From Ceriagrion tenellum (lineage: Eukaryota; Arthropoda; Insecta; Odonata; Coenagrionidae), in assembly GCA_963169105.1 (NCBI GenBank), contig OY720637.1, forward strand, positions 56,132,964-56,196,963: a stretch of 64,000 nt of DNA. Direction: 5' to 3'. A program made the position numbers and the translations under genes. Below are positions 11,747 to 23,376 of this stretch, one piece after another; within the stretch, counting starts at the first letter, position 1, and every line of letters starts with the position of its first letter. The notes beneath the pieces are model-generated. The model did not search any database. It had not been told where the DNA came from and was given only the letters and a program-made list of their open reading frames with translations.

Positions 11747-13051
11747 CGAGATGTGTTCAAAAAGTAAGGTAACTTTATATTTTTATGGAAAAATATTTAT
11801 TTATTCCTCAATATTCAAGTTGTCCCCTTCAAAGTAATCCCCCCCAGATATAATACACTTGTGCCAATGCTTTTTCCAATCCTCGAAGCAATTCTGATAA
11901 GCACTTTTTGGTATAGCCTTGAGCTCTTCCAGAGATGCAGTCTTTATCTCCTCAATCGTTGCAAATCTCCATCCTTTCATTGGTCTCTTCAGTTTTGGGA
12001 ACAGGAAAAAGTCACAGGGGGCTAAATCCTGGGAATATGGTGGCTGAGGCATGATTGTGGTGTTATTTTTGTCCAAAAAATCTCTCACAAGCAACGATGA
12101 GTGAGCAGGTGCATTATCATGATGCAAAAGCCATGAATTGTTTTTCCACAATTCCGGACGTTTTTTCGTATTGCTTCTCGCAAACAGCGCATAACTTCAA
12201 AGTAACACTCCTTATTGACTGTACGACCTTGTGGTAAGAACTCCTGATGCGCTATGCCATGGTAATTGAAGAAAACAGTGAGCAAAACCTTGACATTTGA
12301 TCGAACTTGGCGTGCTTTTTTCGATCTTGGTTCTCCTGGGTACTTCCATTGGGACGATTGGGCTTTGGTTTCGACGTCATAACCATATACTCATGATTTG
12401 TCACCAGTTATGATCCTTTTGAGCAAATCAGGATCATCATTGACGTCATTCAACAGCTCCTGAGCGATGCTCATGCGACGGTTCTTCTGGTCCAAATTAA
12501 GCACGTCTCATGCCCAAAACATCCGAAAAAATTGCATGGCACGAGCCGACCGATATGCCAACATCCTCAGCAACTTCTTTAATCTCTAATAGTGATTCGA
12601 TGATTTTTCAAAACAATATTCTTCACTGCTTCAACGTTTTCATCTGTTGTTGACGTGCTGGGGCGTCCAGAGCGAGGTTCATCATTGGCATCTTCTCGGC
12701 CATCTTGGAAGAGCATGTACCACTGATAAACATTTTTTTTTACTCAGAGCAGACTCACCGTATGCCACTGTCAACATTTCAAGTGTTTTGGAGCACATAA
12801 TTCCATTTTTTACACAAAATTTGATGCAAATTCTGTGATCTATTTTTTTTAATGGCAGAAAATCGCCGAGCACACCAAAACACGTCTAACATTTGTATCT
12901 GTCAATAACAAAATAAATATGATATAGTGTTGAAAGTGTAAACAAATGTTTGGGACATGTGTACCAACACAACAAAACAAAAAAAATCTAAAATCGAATG
13001 TATGTTGCCCGCGAAATTTGTAAAGTCACCTTACTTTTTGAACACACCTCG
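11747..13051 (-). mobile_element. mariner-family DNA transposon, nearly full length
   Basis: The element is about 1305 bp, the normal mariner size. Its ends are inverted repeats of about 30 bp: the left end reads CGAGATGTGTTCAAAAAGTA and the right end, reversed, CGAGGTGTGTTCAAAAAGTA. The right flank is TA and the left CA, consistent with a mutated TA target duplication. The damaged transposase is on the minus strand. The element lies in the BTB-gene intron, opposite in direction to that gene. Confidence 0.88.
11801..12892 (-). pseudogene. degenerate mariner transposase
   Basis: The reading begins MLDVFWCARRF at 12892 and ends NLNIEE at 11801, about 364 codons against the usual 345 or so. The DD34D catalytic core is readable. 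The first aspartate is in ITGDES, the second in LLHHDNAPAHSS and the third in YSQDLAPCDFFLFPK. Several in-frame stops in the N-terminal helix-turn-helix half and a frame change near 12090-12150 (between LTHRCL and MWKNNSW) break the gene. It cannot make an active enzyme. Confidence 0.88.
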
Positions 13052-13734
13052 TATAATAGAGTATTGAATATTTGAGAGTTCAGAGTTAATCCTTTTGGAC
13101 CACCCAATACTGTGTTTCCTACACCTTAAAAATCTCATTATAATACAGAAGCAATCCCTTCCTGTGGATTAACTAAAAACTGGTGGTCCCATTTTTTTCA
13201 ACCAATAATCTTGAATGCTGACGGACTTTGCTATAGTTCCACTAAGATATAGCAGAGCAATGAACACGTCAAGCGCTTCCTAAGTGAATTCCCAATAATC
13301 ATTTTGCCTCTCTCTTTCCACTTCAGCAGTTGTGTTTTTTTTAATATGCTTCAACATTTTCTCATTACAAAGTAACCTCCAAGTAGTGGCACAGCTATCC
13401 TCTATCATTCGTTTTGAAAATGGTGATCGACCCTGTGAATCTTTCAAGACTTCAGCTGTCAACGTCTACCAATAGAAGGGACAGAAATGTCTTCAACAAT
13501 CCATTCAGTTTTTTCTGTCCTTTCCTACTAAGTTTTTGCCCCAACGGGAAAGTTAGAGAATCATCAAATGCAGGGACAGGAACTTTCGCATGCTTTGTTT
13601 GAATTCCAGACATAGGGCATGCCACTCCTTCCCCCAGCCATTTATTCTACAATAGTACTCAATTTCACAAAGCCAGCAACAGTATCATTTTTTCCATGGC
13701 CGATTAAGAGTGCATCCTTTTAAGTAAAACTGTT
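13052..13734. other. intronic DNA, nothing recognised
   Basis: Sequence between the mariner and the SINE. Only short frames are seen and no repeat family is recognised. Confidence 0.35.
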
Positions 13735-13912
13735 GGCCCCAGTGGCGATGGGGTAAAGTCCTCACCTTATAAAGAGGGTCGCAAGTTCAAGTCCCGTCTG
13801 GGTGGAATATTTCTCCACACAGGACATGGCTTTTGTATAAATTGGATAGTAGATGTGGGGGTGGTATCACATCATCCAGCCCAGTGTTAATAAAGAATAT
13901 AATAATTAACAA
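13735..13912 (+). repeat. tRNA-derived SINE
   Basis: A tRNA-like head carries an RNA polymerase III box A (GTGGCGATGGGG, 13742-13753) and box B (AGTTCAAGTCCC, 13784-13795), spaced as in a tRNA. It is followed by an unrelated body of about 110 bp and an AATAAAG-type A-rich end. The head does not fold into a good tRNA, so this is a SINE rather than a tRNA gene. It lies in the BTB-gene intron. Confidence 0.6.
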
Positions 13913-14799
13913 ATCAAAACCATAATGAAGCCTTCATATTTGGCTGCTTTGGTCAGAAAGACCACCTTGACAATCAAGGTGAAAGTAATTTTTAAAACTT
14001 AACTAAGTGACCTGAGAAAAATGTAGCATCAAAATGATTCTCTCATTAAGTTAGGAAAAGTTATGGAGGGAATTGTTTTAATGATAAAAAACTAAGGGGG
14101 GCAGGCACATAAAATGTCAAGTGTGGTCAAAATGACCACTGCAGTGTCCTAGTGTTAATCAACTTTTACAAATATCTCAGATTAAAAAGATAGAAAGGTT
14201 CAACTTCCATTCTCTAATCTTGGCCAAACCAAGAGGCATGCTTCTTTCCTGTGCATACTTTGAGTACCAGTGAGTATGTTCTTATTCATTGCCATCCATT
14301 CATTCCTACCCCTAACCCTCATACCATTATCATAAACAATTTTCAGGTACTCCATTCCCTCCGCATTATGCTTATCCCAACCTCCAAGTATTCACTTTCA
14401 TACAATCAAGTCAGGAGTATAATTCCTCATTTTTGCTTTGTAGACACTTCTTCCTTGATATGAATGCTCCACCAATTACTTTCCTTCCAACATTTGTAGG
14501 ACTGTTAACCTCCTCATCTATCCTTAAAATTTTGCATACATTGGGCGCAAATATACCAAATTGTCCATTTGTTCAGTTACATCTTTGCTCACCCTAATAA
14601 TGCAGTCATTCTTCACACTCTCCCCGTCAAAAAATGGTACTTTGGTCTCGGGACATTTTACACCAATCCATATGAATGACTACGTTAACTAGTCATAGTT
14701 GTAGCAATGTAGCACATGTTAAGGACTCATTCATGACATGCAAAATTGTGACTATATTCTCTTGGGTCTTGATTTGAATTGACTTCATCTCCTTCATAG
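13913..14799. other. end of the BTB-gene intron
   Basis: AT-rich sequence ending in the pyrimidine-rich acceptor CTTCATCTCCTTCATAG (14783-14799). No other exon is visible. Confidence 0.45.
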
Positions 14800-15192
14800 G
14801 AGGCATCCAATGCAAGGTTACTCTCTCACTGGACAGTGGAGCCAGGAGACAGCGGAATCCATGGGGTAGGCCATCCGACACCGAGAGGAATGGTTTCTGG
14901 TGGTATCCCATTTAGTGGTGGACCTGGTTGTGTAAGTGCGAGTGGCAGTGGTAGTGGGACAGGTGCGTATCAGTGTCCAGTGTGCGGGAAGATGTGCAAT
15001 GCCAAACACCACTTGACTTACCACTTGCGAACGCATACAGGCGAACGTCCCTACCGCTGTGATGTATGTGGCCTCACCTTCTCCCAGCAGTCAAACATGT
15101 ATCGTCACAAGCGGACAAAGCATGTAGGTGTCTCTGGTGAAGGCAGAGGTTTAGTCGATGGCCAAGGCTATGCAATGGTTAACATCGAGTAG
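14800..15192 (+). CDS. C2H2 zinc-finger terminal exon, probably of the BTB gene
   Basis: The exon has 130 codons in phase 0, with TAG at 15190-15192. After a glycine/serine-rich stretch (GSGSGTGA) come two C2H2 fingers. Finger 1 is CPVCGKMCNAKHHLTYHLRTH and is joined by the classic TGERPY linker to finger 2, CDVCGLTFSQQSNMYRHKRTKH. Each has the C-X2-C-X12-H spacing; the second has H-X4-H. The phase matches the end of the BTB exon 2, and a BTB domain spliced to a distal two-finger exon is the normal layout of insect broad/lola/fruitless-type genes. The joined protein would be 412 residues. The link across 6.9 kb is inferred, and extra or alternative exons cannot be excluded. Confidence 0.82.
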   Translation, partial: EASNARLLSHWTVEPGDSGIHGVGHPTPRGMVSGGIPFSGGPGCVSASGSGSGTGAYQCPVCGKMCNAKHHLTYHLRTHTGERPYRCDVCGLTFSQQSNMYRHKRTKHVGVSGEGRGLVDGQGYAMVNIE

Positions 15193-18100
15193 TGTCCATC
15201 CAAACTGTAAATCGGGCTGACTTAATATTCACTTATTGATATTAGTCTTGTTGGATGATACAAGTGCAGGAGAGTGATGGAATGGTCAAAATGTGTGATA
15301 ATCTCATGTAGTGGTTCCCTAATCAGTGGTGTGTTCATTGATCGGTGCTAGTTATCATCTTCATTGGGTCTTAATTCATGGGCTACGAAGGTGAATACAA
15401 AATTATGTTAACGCCCTTGAATACAATGATTGTTATAATTCCTTATGTATTCATATATATTAGAAATTCTTTGCTTTTTCCTAAGCTGAAAAGATCTTCT
15501 TAATCACTGCTTTGTGGTGAGGACAGACAGAATTGGGTAGGGGTTGGGTCATGAGTAAATGGCTTTTAATTTGTGAACTAAGTTGATCCTAAGTTGAGCT
15601 TTTGTGTAATACATTAAATGATAGGAAAAATGTTGGCCATTAGGCATTCCAGACCCCTGGAAAGTAGCAATATGTCACTCCCCCTCAAAGTATTCCTTAC
15701 AATCCTCCCCTAGAGTATGTTACTTACAGCTTTTCACAGTAGAAGAACCAGTTAGATTAGTAAGGTGTTATGATGATTTAAGTCATGTCAAATTCAGAGC
15801 AGGAATATATTATTCATGTTATTAAGTTGCCATTGTCCATCATTTTGAACCAATTTTATGTCATACTTCCCAGATCAGCTATGGTTATACCTGCTCTGAA
15901 ATAAGTGTATGCATATGGAGATGAATTTATCTTCTAGATCAATGAAGTTCATGGCCAGTCATAGCTGAATGCTTCTTGTTTAGCCATGAATTTTGCATGA
16001 GTCCATTAGCATAAATGCTATTCCAAATTGTGGCTTGTTACTTGTGTGGGGTTTCTCTTGTACTTCAATGCATTAAAATCCTTTCTTCCTTACACAATAG
16101 GAAACTCCATGCATTGCTATTTAATTCTAGAAGCCACCTTCAGTATAAATTGGATACTATAATCATATACACACTTCCAAGTTTTGAAATGATGATCATT
16201 AACCCAAATTCATTGCCTTGATTTATTGCACCCTCAACCCTAATTTGGGCTTGAATTGATTGGGCAAATGGACTGTGATGTCATCATATTTTGCAACATA
16301 TGAAAGTAATTATCTGTGCCCTCCCCTCGTAAGGCATTTGGGGTAATTATTTTTTTTTCTTAAGACAAATTAAAGAGCACTAGTGTCAACCTATGGTGAT
16401 GATGAAATCAAATAAGTATTTTGACAATATTTTTGTGAGAGAAAAAAATCACTTCATATTTACTTTGGCCAAAGTAAATCACCTATCAGTTTAGCTCTTG
16501 ACTGACCACTTTCATCAACCTTATAGCTGTTGCACAGTATTAAACCAGTTATAATTTTCTAGGTACCCAATCTCATGCTGCCTCTTTGGGCTTTTTTTAA
16601 TTAAATCCCAAGATACCCACAGAAGTGTGTGGCTTTTGCTGTTTCATTGGTTTTATGCGTTTCTCCAGTCTTTCTTTTTAAGATTTTGTAGTTAGGGCAA
16701 CTTAGAGGAATGGTTACAATGAACACTGCACAACTTGCTACCTATCATACACTAAAATGTGACCAAAGGAACGATAATGATCACCCTGATAGGGAACCAT
16801 TAATTACATAGTTAGAACCAAGTTTGAAATGTGAAAGCCTAACCATCAGCAATGCCATTGGCAATGGAGTTCGCATGGTAAGTAGAGCAAGTACAAAGTA
16901 GCTTATTTTTTTATGGGAGTTGCCATTATTTGAATTCCATGAAAAACTAAGCCATACATGCTCTCTGTCATGCAACATATTTCTTGAGCTCTCCGTTTAC
17001 AATGCATTGCATATTTTCCTTGTGGTTGGCCATACAAATGTGTGGAGATATTGGTCATATGTTACATTGTGACTTTTCTCTTCTGGATAGGGCAATATTA
17101 AGTTAACGTACTGACAAAATGATAAAATAAGTTAATATCAAAATAAAGTGAGAATTCTGAGGTGTGTGAATACATTCTCATGATGTGATTTTTAAGTATT
17201 GCTACTGAAAACCAATTTTTCTATTGCAAATGAATAGCCACAACTTAGTGGTCAGAATAGACTTTGTATAGTAAACCTTTAAAATGGTTGAATTTTATTT
17301 ATACATATTTAAGACATTAGTTCCAAGTGAAGATTATATAAATATATTTCAAATGTTAATCTACTTAGTGGTGACTTTTGTATTTTGCCCATTTTTAGCT
17401 CTTTGGTAACTGTCTCACCTCTTGGGCAGATGTAGAAACTTTCTGTGGGAGAGGTCAGGTGTATTTTCCTTTAAAAGGTATGGAACATTATCCTTGGTTG
17501 AGCCCTGTGTCTTTTTATTGAATGGTTGGAAATGGGTTATGTTACCTCCTCTTCTCCCAAGAATGTATCCATGCTTCTCCCTTATTGTTTAATGCAGCTG
17601 AACTTCTATAGTCCATTAGTTTACAGGAGTTATTTTTCTCTATAATTTCGTGACATCTTTGCAGAATGATATTCATTGTCTCGGGCATAATTTTGTGGAA
17701 TTTTCTCTATGTCTGAAATGAAAGCAATAGTTTTGATGTTCCATGGGAATTTTATTGTACCCATGACATAGGTTTAATGCCATATGCCTAAGTCTAGGTC
17801 ATGTGTACGTACGTATTTTAAATTGTATGTGGAATAAATAAATTATTGCTGTCATTTCAATGTGTCATTGCTAAATACTATTTAATAATAATCATCATGA
17901 GTTGAATTTCTTGAAGATTGAAGAGTTTTTGGAATGGCCCCATCCTTGAAAAGTTTACTTTTAAGTTTGACATGATAGTTTCTTTGGAGGTGGATAATTG
18001 ATCACTTAGCTTTAAAGCCCATTTATTTCCAATTATTTGATATATTTCATTCAAGCTTGCATCAAACTATCGTAGCTGTTTGTTGAACAAAATTTCTCCT

Positions 18101-19304
18101 CAAATTTTTTCACACCAAGGCAGACCAACCTGCATGCTGCTACTACATACCTAGTTTCCATGTCAACAGTGATGTCAGTATTGATCTTAATTTTTGGAGC
18201 AGAGATTTCCACAGTTCTTTTTTTCCATTGCTGGATTATATTCAAGTCGTTTTATTTTAATAAGCACTGAGCACCATGTTTATGGTGTTTCAGAGAGGCT
18301 GTAAAATTAGTATTGTGTGTATCATGAAGCCCTTTATTAGGTGAATGTAGGGCTCATCTTGAAGCTTGTGACCCTAAATACATTGAAAAACAGCTATAGA
18401 GCAGGGTGAGTGCATCACCCCAGAGGAAACATGGAACAGAAGCCCAAGGTTGGTCACTTTTGGGAGAAGTATAGACAAGGGAGGTTTGGATGCCAACAGT
18501 GTGGGGAACATTTTCAGCTGGCATATGACTGAGGTATTTTAATTTCTGCTGAAGGCTTCTGCAGTGCTGAGACGATTGAGGATAGTGGACTCCGAGGTTC
18601 TGCTGCATTGGTTCATTGTTGCAGTGATGACATTCTTGTCCATTGCAGGGCAAATCTTCAGATCTGCATCCAAGTGATGAGTGTAGCCATTTGCACAACT
18701 CCCTAATATTCACACAAATCTTCTACATATTCCTTCCTGCTTTTTTTGATCATCTTGCAGGTTTCCTTTTTATTAACTTTCCTGTATTGTCTCGTACGAA
18801 AGACACTCTTTACAACAATTTTACTTTTCCATGTGGTACCAATGGGTGCATGTCATATTTTTGTTATTTCTAAAATGCATTGAGTTTTTCTCTCCATCAT
18901 GCTTCTCTTGTCTTTGTTCTTATTCCTAGTATTTTTTTACTTGCATCAGTGTTCATATTATTCTATCTCTTTCCTCATTGTTTTGTCTCATTCACCTCTC
19001 TTTTAATTTATCATTTCAATAATTCCCAACATTATTGCCATTTATATTTCTACTTCTGCTGCTTTCTTTGTTCCACCCTTATTCTATCGTATATTTTCCA
19101 CTTTCTTCTCCCAGAATTTTATCAGGAAACTAATGTTATTCCCTTTTTGTGGGTCCATGATTTATGTGCTAAATTTACTTTAATTTTAAATTGATTGACC
19201 ATCATTGATAAATAGGAAATTTTTTCTGTTAATTATAGCATATCATTTTACTTTTACCTTACCATACTTGAAAAAATAGTACTTTTCTTGACTATATAAT
19301 ATAC
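15193..19304. other. 3' UTR and intergenic or intronic DNA, no gene recognised
   Basis: This is AT-rich with only short frames. Possible polyadenylation signals (AATAAA in GGAATAAATAAATT) lie near 17832-17840, which would imply a long 3' UTR for the zinc-finger transcript. The stretch 18880-19180 is strongly T/C-rich on the plus strand. Confidence 0.4.
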
Positions 19305-19526
19305 TAATAAAATAAAATGTGTCTCCATTGGCTGTAAAAATTGGCACCACTCGTTAATAAAACAACAATTGCTGTGTTGGTTTGCGGGAATGGAAAGTTC
19401 ACAGAAGAATTCCACAGGTTGGTCTCTGCTGAGGAATTTTCATTCCTGCAAACCAACACAGCAATTGTTGTGTTTTATTAGTGAGTGGTGCCAATTTTTA
19501 CAGCCATTGGAGACTTTATTTTATTA
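19305..19526. repeat. 222-bp foldback (snapback) element
   Basis: Two arms of about 90 bp are near-perfect reverse complements. The left arm is about 19305-19395 and the right about 19436-19526, with a spacer near 40 bp. Both arms share GGCTGTAAAAATTGGCACCA and CAATTGCTGTGTTGGTTTGC, and their outer ends share TAATAAAATAAA. Arm differences are few (ATTGG against AATGG, for example), so the copy is recent or maintained. No coding capacity. It is best described as a foldback miniature element. Confidence 0.85.
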
Positions 19527-22043
19527 CCTTACGAGGTCGTAGAACTCAATATCCCTTGATTTATATAATATGCGGCAGCCTCTTTGTAGATCATGTTTCC
19601 CTTTGCATTAACTTTTGGTTCTGGGTTAATTTTATTCTTTAATCATGTGCAAAAAGCATGTGCCTGTTTGGACCATTTTTGTGAACTGATTTAATGGAAA
19701 TTGTCGGTGAAGATATCAAATTCACTTCCTCCCCCTTCATACCGACACCCATCCTTGGGGTTAATTTAACACTGAATTTATTGTGCTTTAATGACTTACA
19801 GCATGATGATTCTTCACTCAAGAAAGTGCAGTATGTCCCTGCATATTAGAGGCATTGTGATATTTCAGTTAAGATTTTAGAAGAAATTAATAAAGACTGT
19901 CTGGTAATGGTTGCAATATTAGGGAAGAATTTGGGATTTTTAATTTCCTAAATTGGCTACTGATTTGTTGATGGCAAGTTATTCATTGTAGAATCCCAGA
20001 ACCAGGTGAATGATGTAAAGTGCATGTTTTGATGGGCTTCTGGCGCAATTTAGTCTACAGTGAACATAGAGAGATGGACAGCTTGTGGCAATGCAAACGT
20101 GGGTATGTGACTGTAGCTTTATCCTCAGGCTTACAGTATGCAGGCTGATTTTAGGCTGTTTTTTTTTCAAGTTGAAAAAAGTACATCTTCAGGGCTGAGA
20201 ATTATAGTTTGTCATTTTACAAGTTACTCGTATGTAGTGATGTGAGAGCTTTACTTAAGTCCTACATCCTAGTTAACGTGTAAAGCCAGAAAATCCATCT
20301 TGAGTTATCAGTACTGGGCTATAGAGGTTTGACTGTATACATTTGGAAGTAACATTGCTGCATTAATTATTTATTTTTTGGATAAATATGGTATTAAACA
20401 CTGTGAAAGTTATTTAACAATGTCCTCCCTGTAATTTTTCTCATACATCAAGAGTGGATTACATTATTTTAGTATGAAACCTTTTTCATGATGCTTTTGT
20501 AGGGCCAGTTTGTGTATTACAAATTTTCATGTATAATTATGATACACAATCATTATCCATACTGTCAGTAGAGATATCCAAGGTTTTTAAGAAATGTGAA
20601 AATGATTAAATGGATGTTATGCATTCAAATATTATTATTGTGATACATAATTCAGTGAATGTATTTGATGCTTTAATTTGTGGACTTGGAGCTTTCTGGA
20701 GACATGGTAGTTCTATTTTTTCTCATTACTTGCTGAAGTTCTGTAAGTTTCCTGTGAGGAAACTTCTTTAGCAACTTAAATACCTTTTTTTAACTGTAAA
20801 CTTTTTTTATAGATCTGATGTGGAAGGACCTGCAAAATATACTGCATTCATAAGAAAACACTTTTTGCTATCATTTCTTGGAGCTCTATATTCTATTGGT
20901 ATCCCTTTTAATTGTGAAACAATTAGAAAATAAAAATTTGTGTTATATTCCTTCATATGTATCCACATGATAATCAGAAGCTAATTTTTCAGGTTTCATG
21001 CAACATCACGTATTGAATCAATATTTTGTATACTCCACTTTTCTTTACTCGTGGTCATGGTTCCAACAAATAGGTAATGATCAACGGATATGACATATTT
21101 GGTTTTGACAAACATGACAGTGGTAGGATGTTGTTATTCATAATGATAATTATTTTTCCAAACCATTTACAAAAGAATATACTGTGTTAATTCTTTAAAT
21201 AAGTGATAATTTAACTGCTTACTTAACTCAGTATCTTAGGTTTTGAAATTTTCCTAACACTTGATTTCTCTCTCAAGTCATCCAATTCAACGGATCATAT
21301 AGGAATACTTGTTATCCTAGAAAATGGTTGTATTGAGAATGTTGTCTAAATGAAGCACAAGTTGAATATTTAGAATTTTTTCTCTTCAGTTGTAAAGAGT
21401 ATATCTATAACTCTAGTATGTTTTAATTTTAACCTTATAGAAAAAGTTTCCTAAATTTAATTGCTGGCCTAAATCGACAAATATCATCATTCAGCTCAAA
21501 AATATTTGTGATTCCATTTTAACACCCCTTTATCATTCACATTACAGAATGATTGTCCAATTCTTTTGCAGTTGTAACCCGAGGAACATATGAAACAGGT
21601 GCATGGTCCACTTAAGTTTCAGTTATTGCACGTGGCTTCAGTTTGACTTATGTATGAATAATACAGTATTTTGATAGGGAAATGACATGGAGAGCTGCAG
21701 TAAATCACAGGAATGATGACTGCTGATGATTTTCTTCATTATTGCTTGTTAATTTTAATATTTATTTTTTGTTAACATCATTATTAATTGTACTTTTGCA
21801 TATACATAGGTAAAATAACTGGTGTTCATACAAATTACTAAACTCAATAACTCCTGCCAGGAACTTTGGCCTGTAGCCGTAGGCCGCAACCTCTTGCTTA
21901 AATGGCAGCAGTTGGTGCAAGATGGCTACATGGATACCTGAGGCTCTTAATCATGGCATAAATGCAAAATTCTGTATTCCACGGTTGGAGATGAAAAACA
22001 GTTCCCTGACCAATTGGAAATCTTTGCCGCATATATGTACTCA
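19527..22043. other. AT-rich intergenic DNA
   Basis: No gene or RNA is recognised. GGTTTGACTGTA at 20325-20336 resembles the terminal repeat of Tigger/pogo elements and may be a stray end; no partner end was found. Confidence 0.35.
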
Positions 22044-22554
22044 TAGAGATGAGTAAATTACCATGGTAAATCATGGTGTTTTTCGAAAATCACCGTAATT
22101 TTCTGCCAATAAGACCCATTTGAGGATTTAATAGAAAATCCAACAGCAATGGAAAGGGGTGAACGGCATTTAAACAATTACTATTGCTACTTAAACATCT
22201 TATAAATAAAGAACTTTTAAAAACAAACACATCAGCCCACATATTATTCTACGTTCTTTTACTTTAGTGTTGTTTTGTTTATGAGAAATGTTCGTTCAAA
22301 CAGTTATAAACGATAGCCCCACAAATATTCCACAAATGAGTTGTTTGAGGCTTTATTTATAATTAAGATTGTATGAAATATTCATAGAATTAGCTTTAAA
22401 TAATGTTTGGAATATAACGGTAGGAAACATTTCTAAGACAGGGGTGAATGGTGCTGAAAATTATGGTAATTTTCAGGGGCTGCGGTAAATTACTTAAAAT
22501 ACCATGCTAATTTATGAAAATTATTGCGGTAATTTTCAGAATGGCCCATCTCTC
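22044..22554. mobile_element. non-autonomous hAT miniature element (MITE)
   Basis: The element is 511 bp. It is flanked by a perfect 8-bp target duplication, TGTACTCA, at 22036-22043 and 22555-22562. The ends read TAGAGATGAG on the left and GAGAGATGGG on the right (reversed), a typical short hAT terminal repeat. Both subterminal regions carry repeated AATTACC and CATGGTA motifs, as hAT ends do. There is no coding frame, so it would depend on a transposase from elsewhere. Confidence 0.85.
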
Positions 22555-22562
22555 TGTACTCA

Positions 22563-23376
22563 TCCCACTATTTTCCTCCCATCCAGGGCTACCAATTGCC
22601 TATATTCCATATTCCTATTGTCCATTTCCACTTTTAACCTTGCCAAAACTTCACATCCAAGGCTACCAAATGCCTCTATTCCCTGATGAACAGAAAAGCA
22701 ATGGACTGCAATACTTGGGAATAATAAATTACAGATGTGGGTTTTGATATTCTGGCACTTCTTGGACAATCTCCTCTTTTTTTGCTTTAAAAACCCATGC
22801 CACCATCAAACTTTCTGAAAAACATATGGAATACCTTACTGCTTACCTGACTCTTAGTAAAAATTGGTGTTTGATTTTTGATTTTTTGGCAAAAGAACAC
22901 AGGTTGGGTAACCCTTGAAATACTTGTATTTTAATTCATAAGCTGGTAAAATATACTTGTTTTATTTGTGGTTTATTCAATATACTTATTTTTCCCAAGT
23001 TCCTTCTTTTATCTCACTTGAACTTTAGAAAGAATTAGTTTTTGAAGGGTGTTTTTCAAGAGAAGCCCCTATCCCTCTCCCATTGTCGCTTCAAAAGATA
23101 CATATAATTATATAATTCAAAAATCTCATTCAATAAAAAAATGTTTTGCTATGACTAAGTTCCATTTGCAACTGGAAGGAAATGCTTTAAAGCTGCAATG
23201 ATAAGAAAATATTTTATACAGAAAGTGATAGAAGTATATAACGCAATCAGTATCCTGCATGAGGTCAGTTTATCTTTACAGAATGAGTTAAAAAATTCAG
23301 TTGCAATACCAGAGGGCATATGGCACATAATAGGTACATGTTGCTACTTAAGTTATCTTGCTTAATAATGTTTATA
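22563..23376. other. intergenic DNA, nothing recognised
   Basis: AT-rich sequence between the hAT MITE and the second mariner. No gene or repeat is recognised. Confidence 0.35.

Noticed and set aside
13742..13800. Possible tRNA gene at the SINE head
   Set aside because: No convincing cloverleaf, and it continues into a SINE-like body with an A-rich end.
20325..20336. Tigger/pogo-like terminal repeat GGTTTGACTGTA
   Set aside because: Only one 12-bp end; no partner end or transposase sequence nearby, so it may be chance or a very old remnant.
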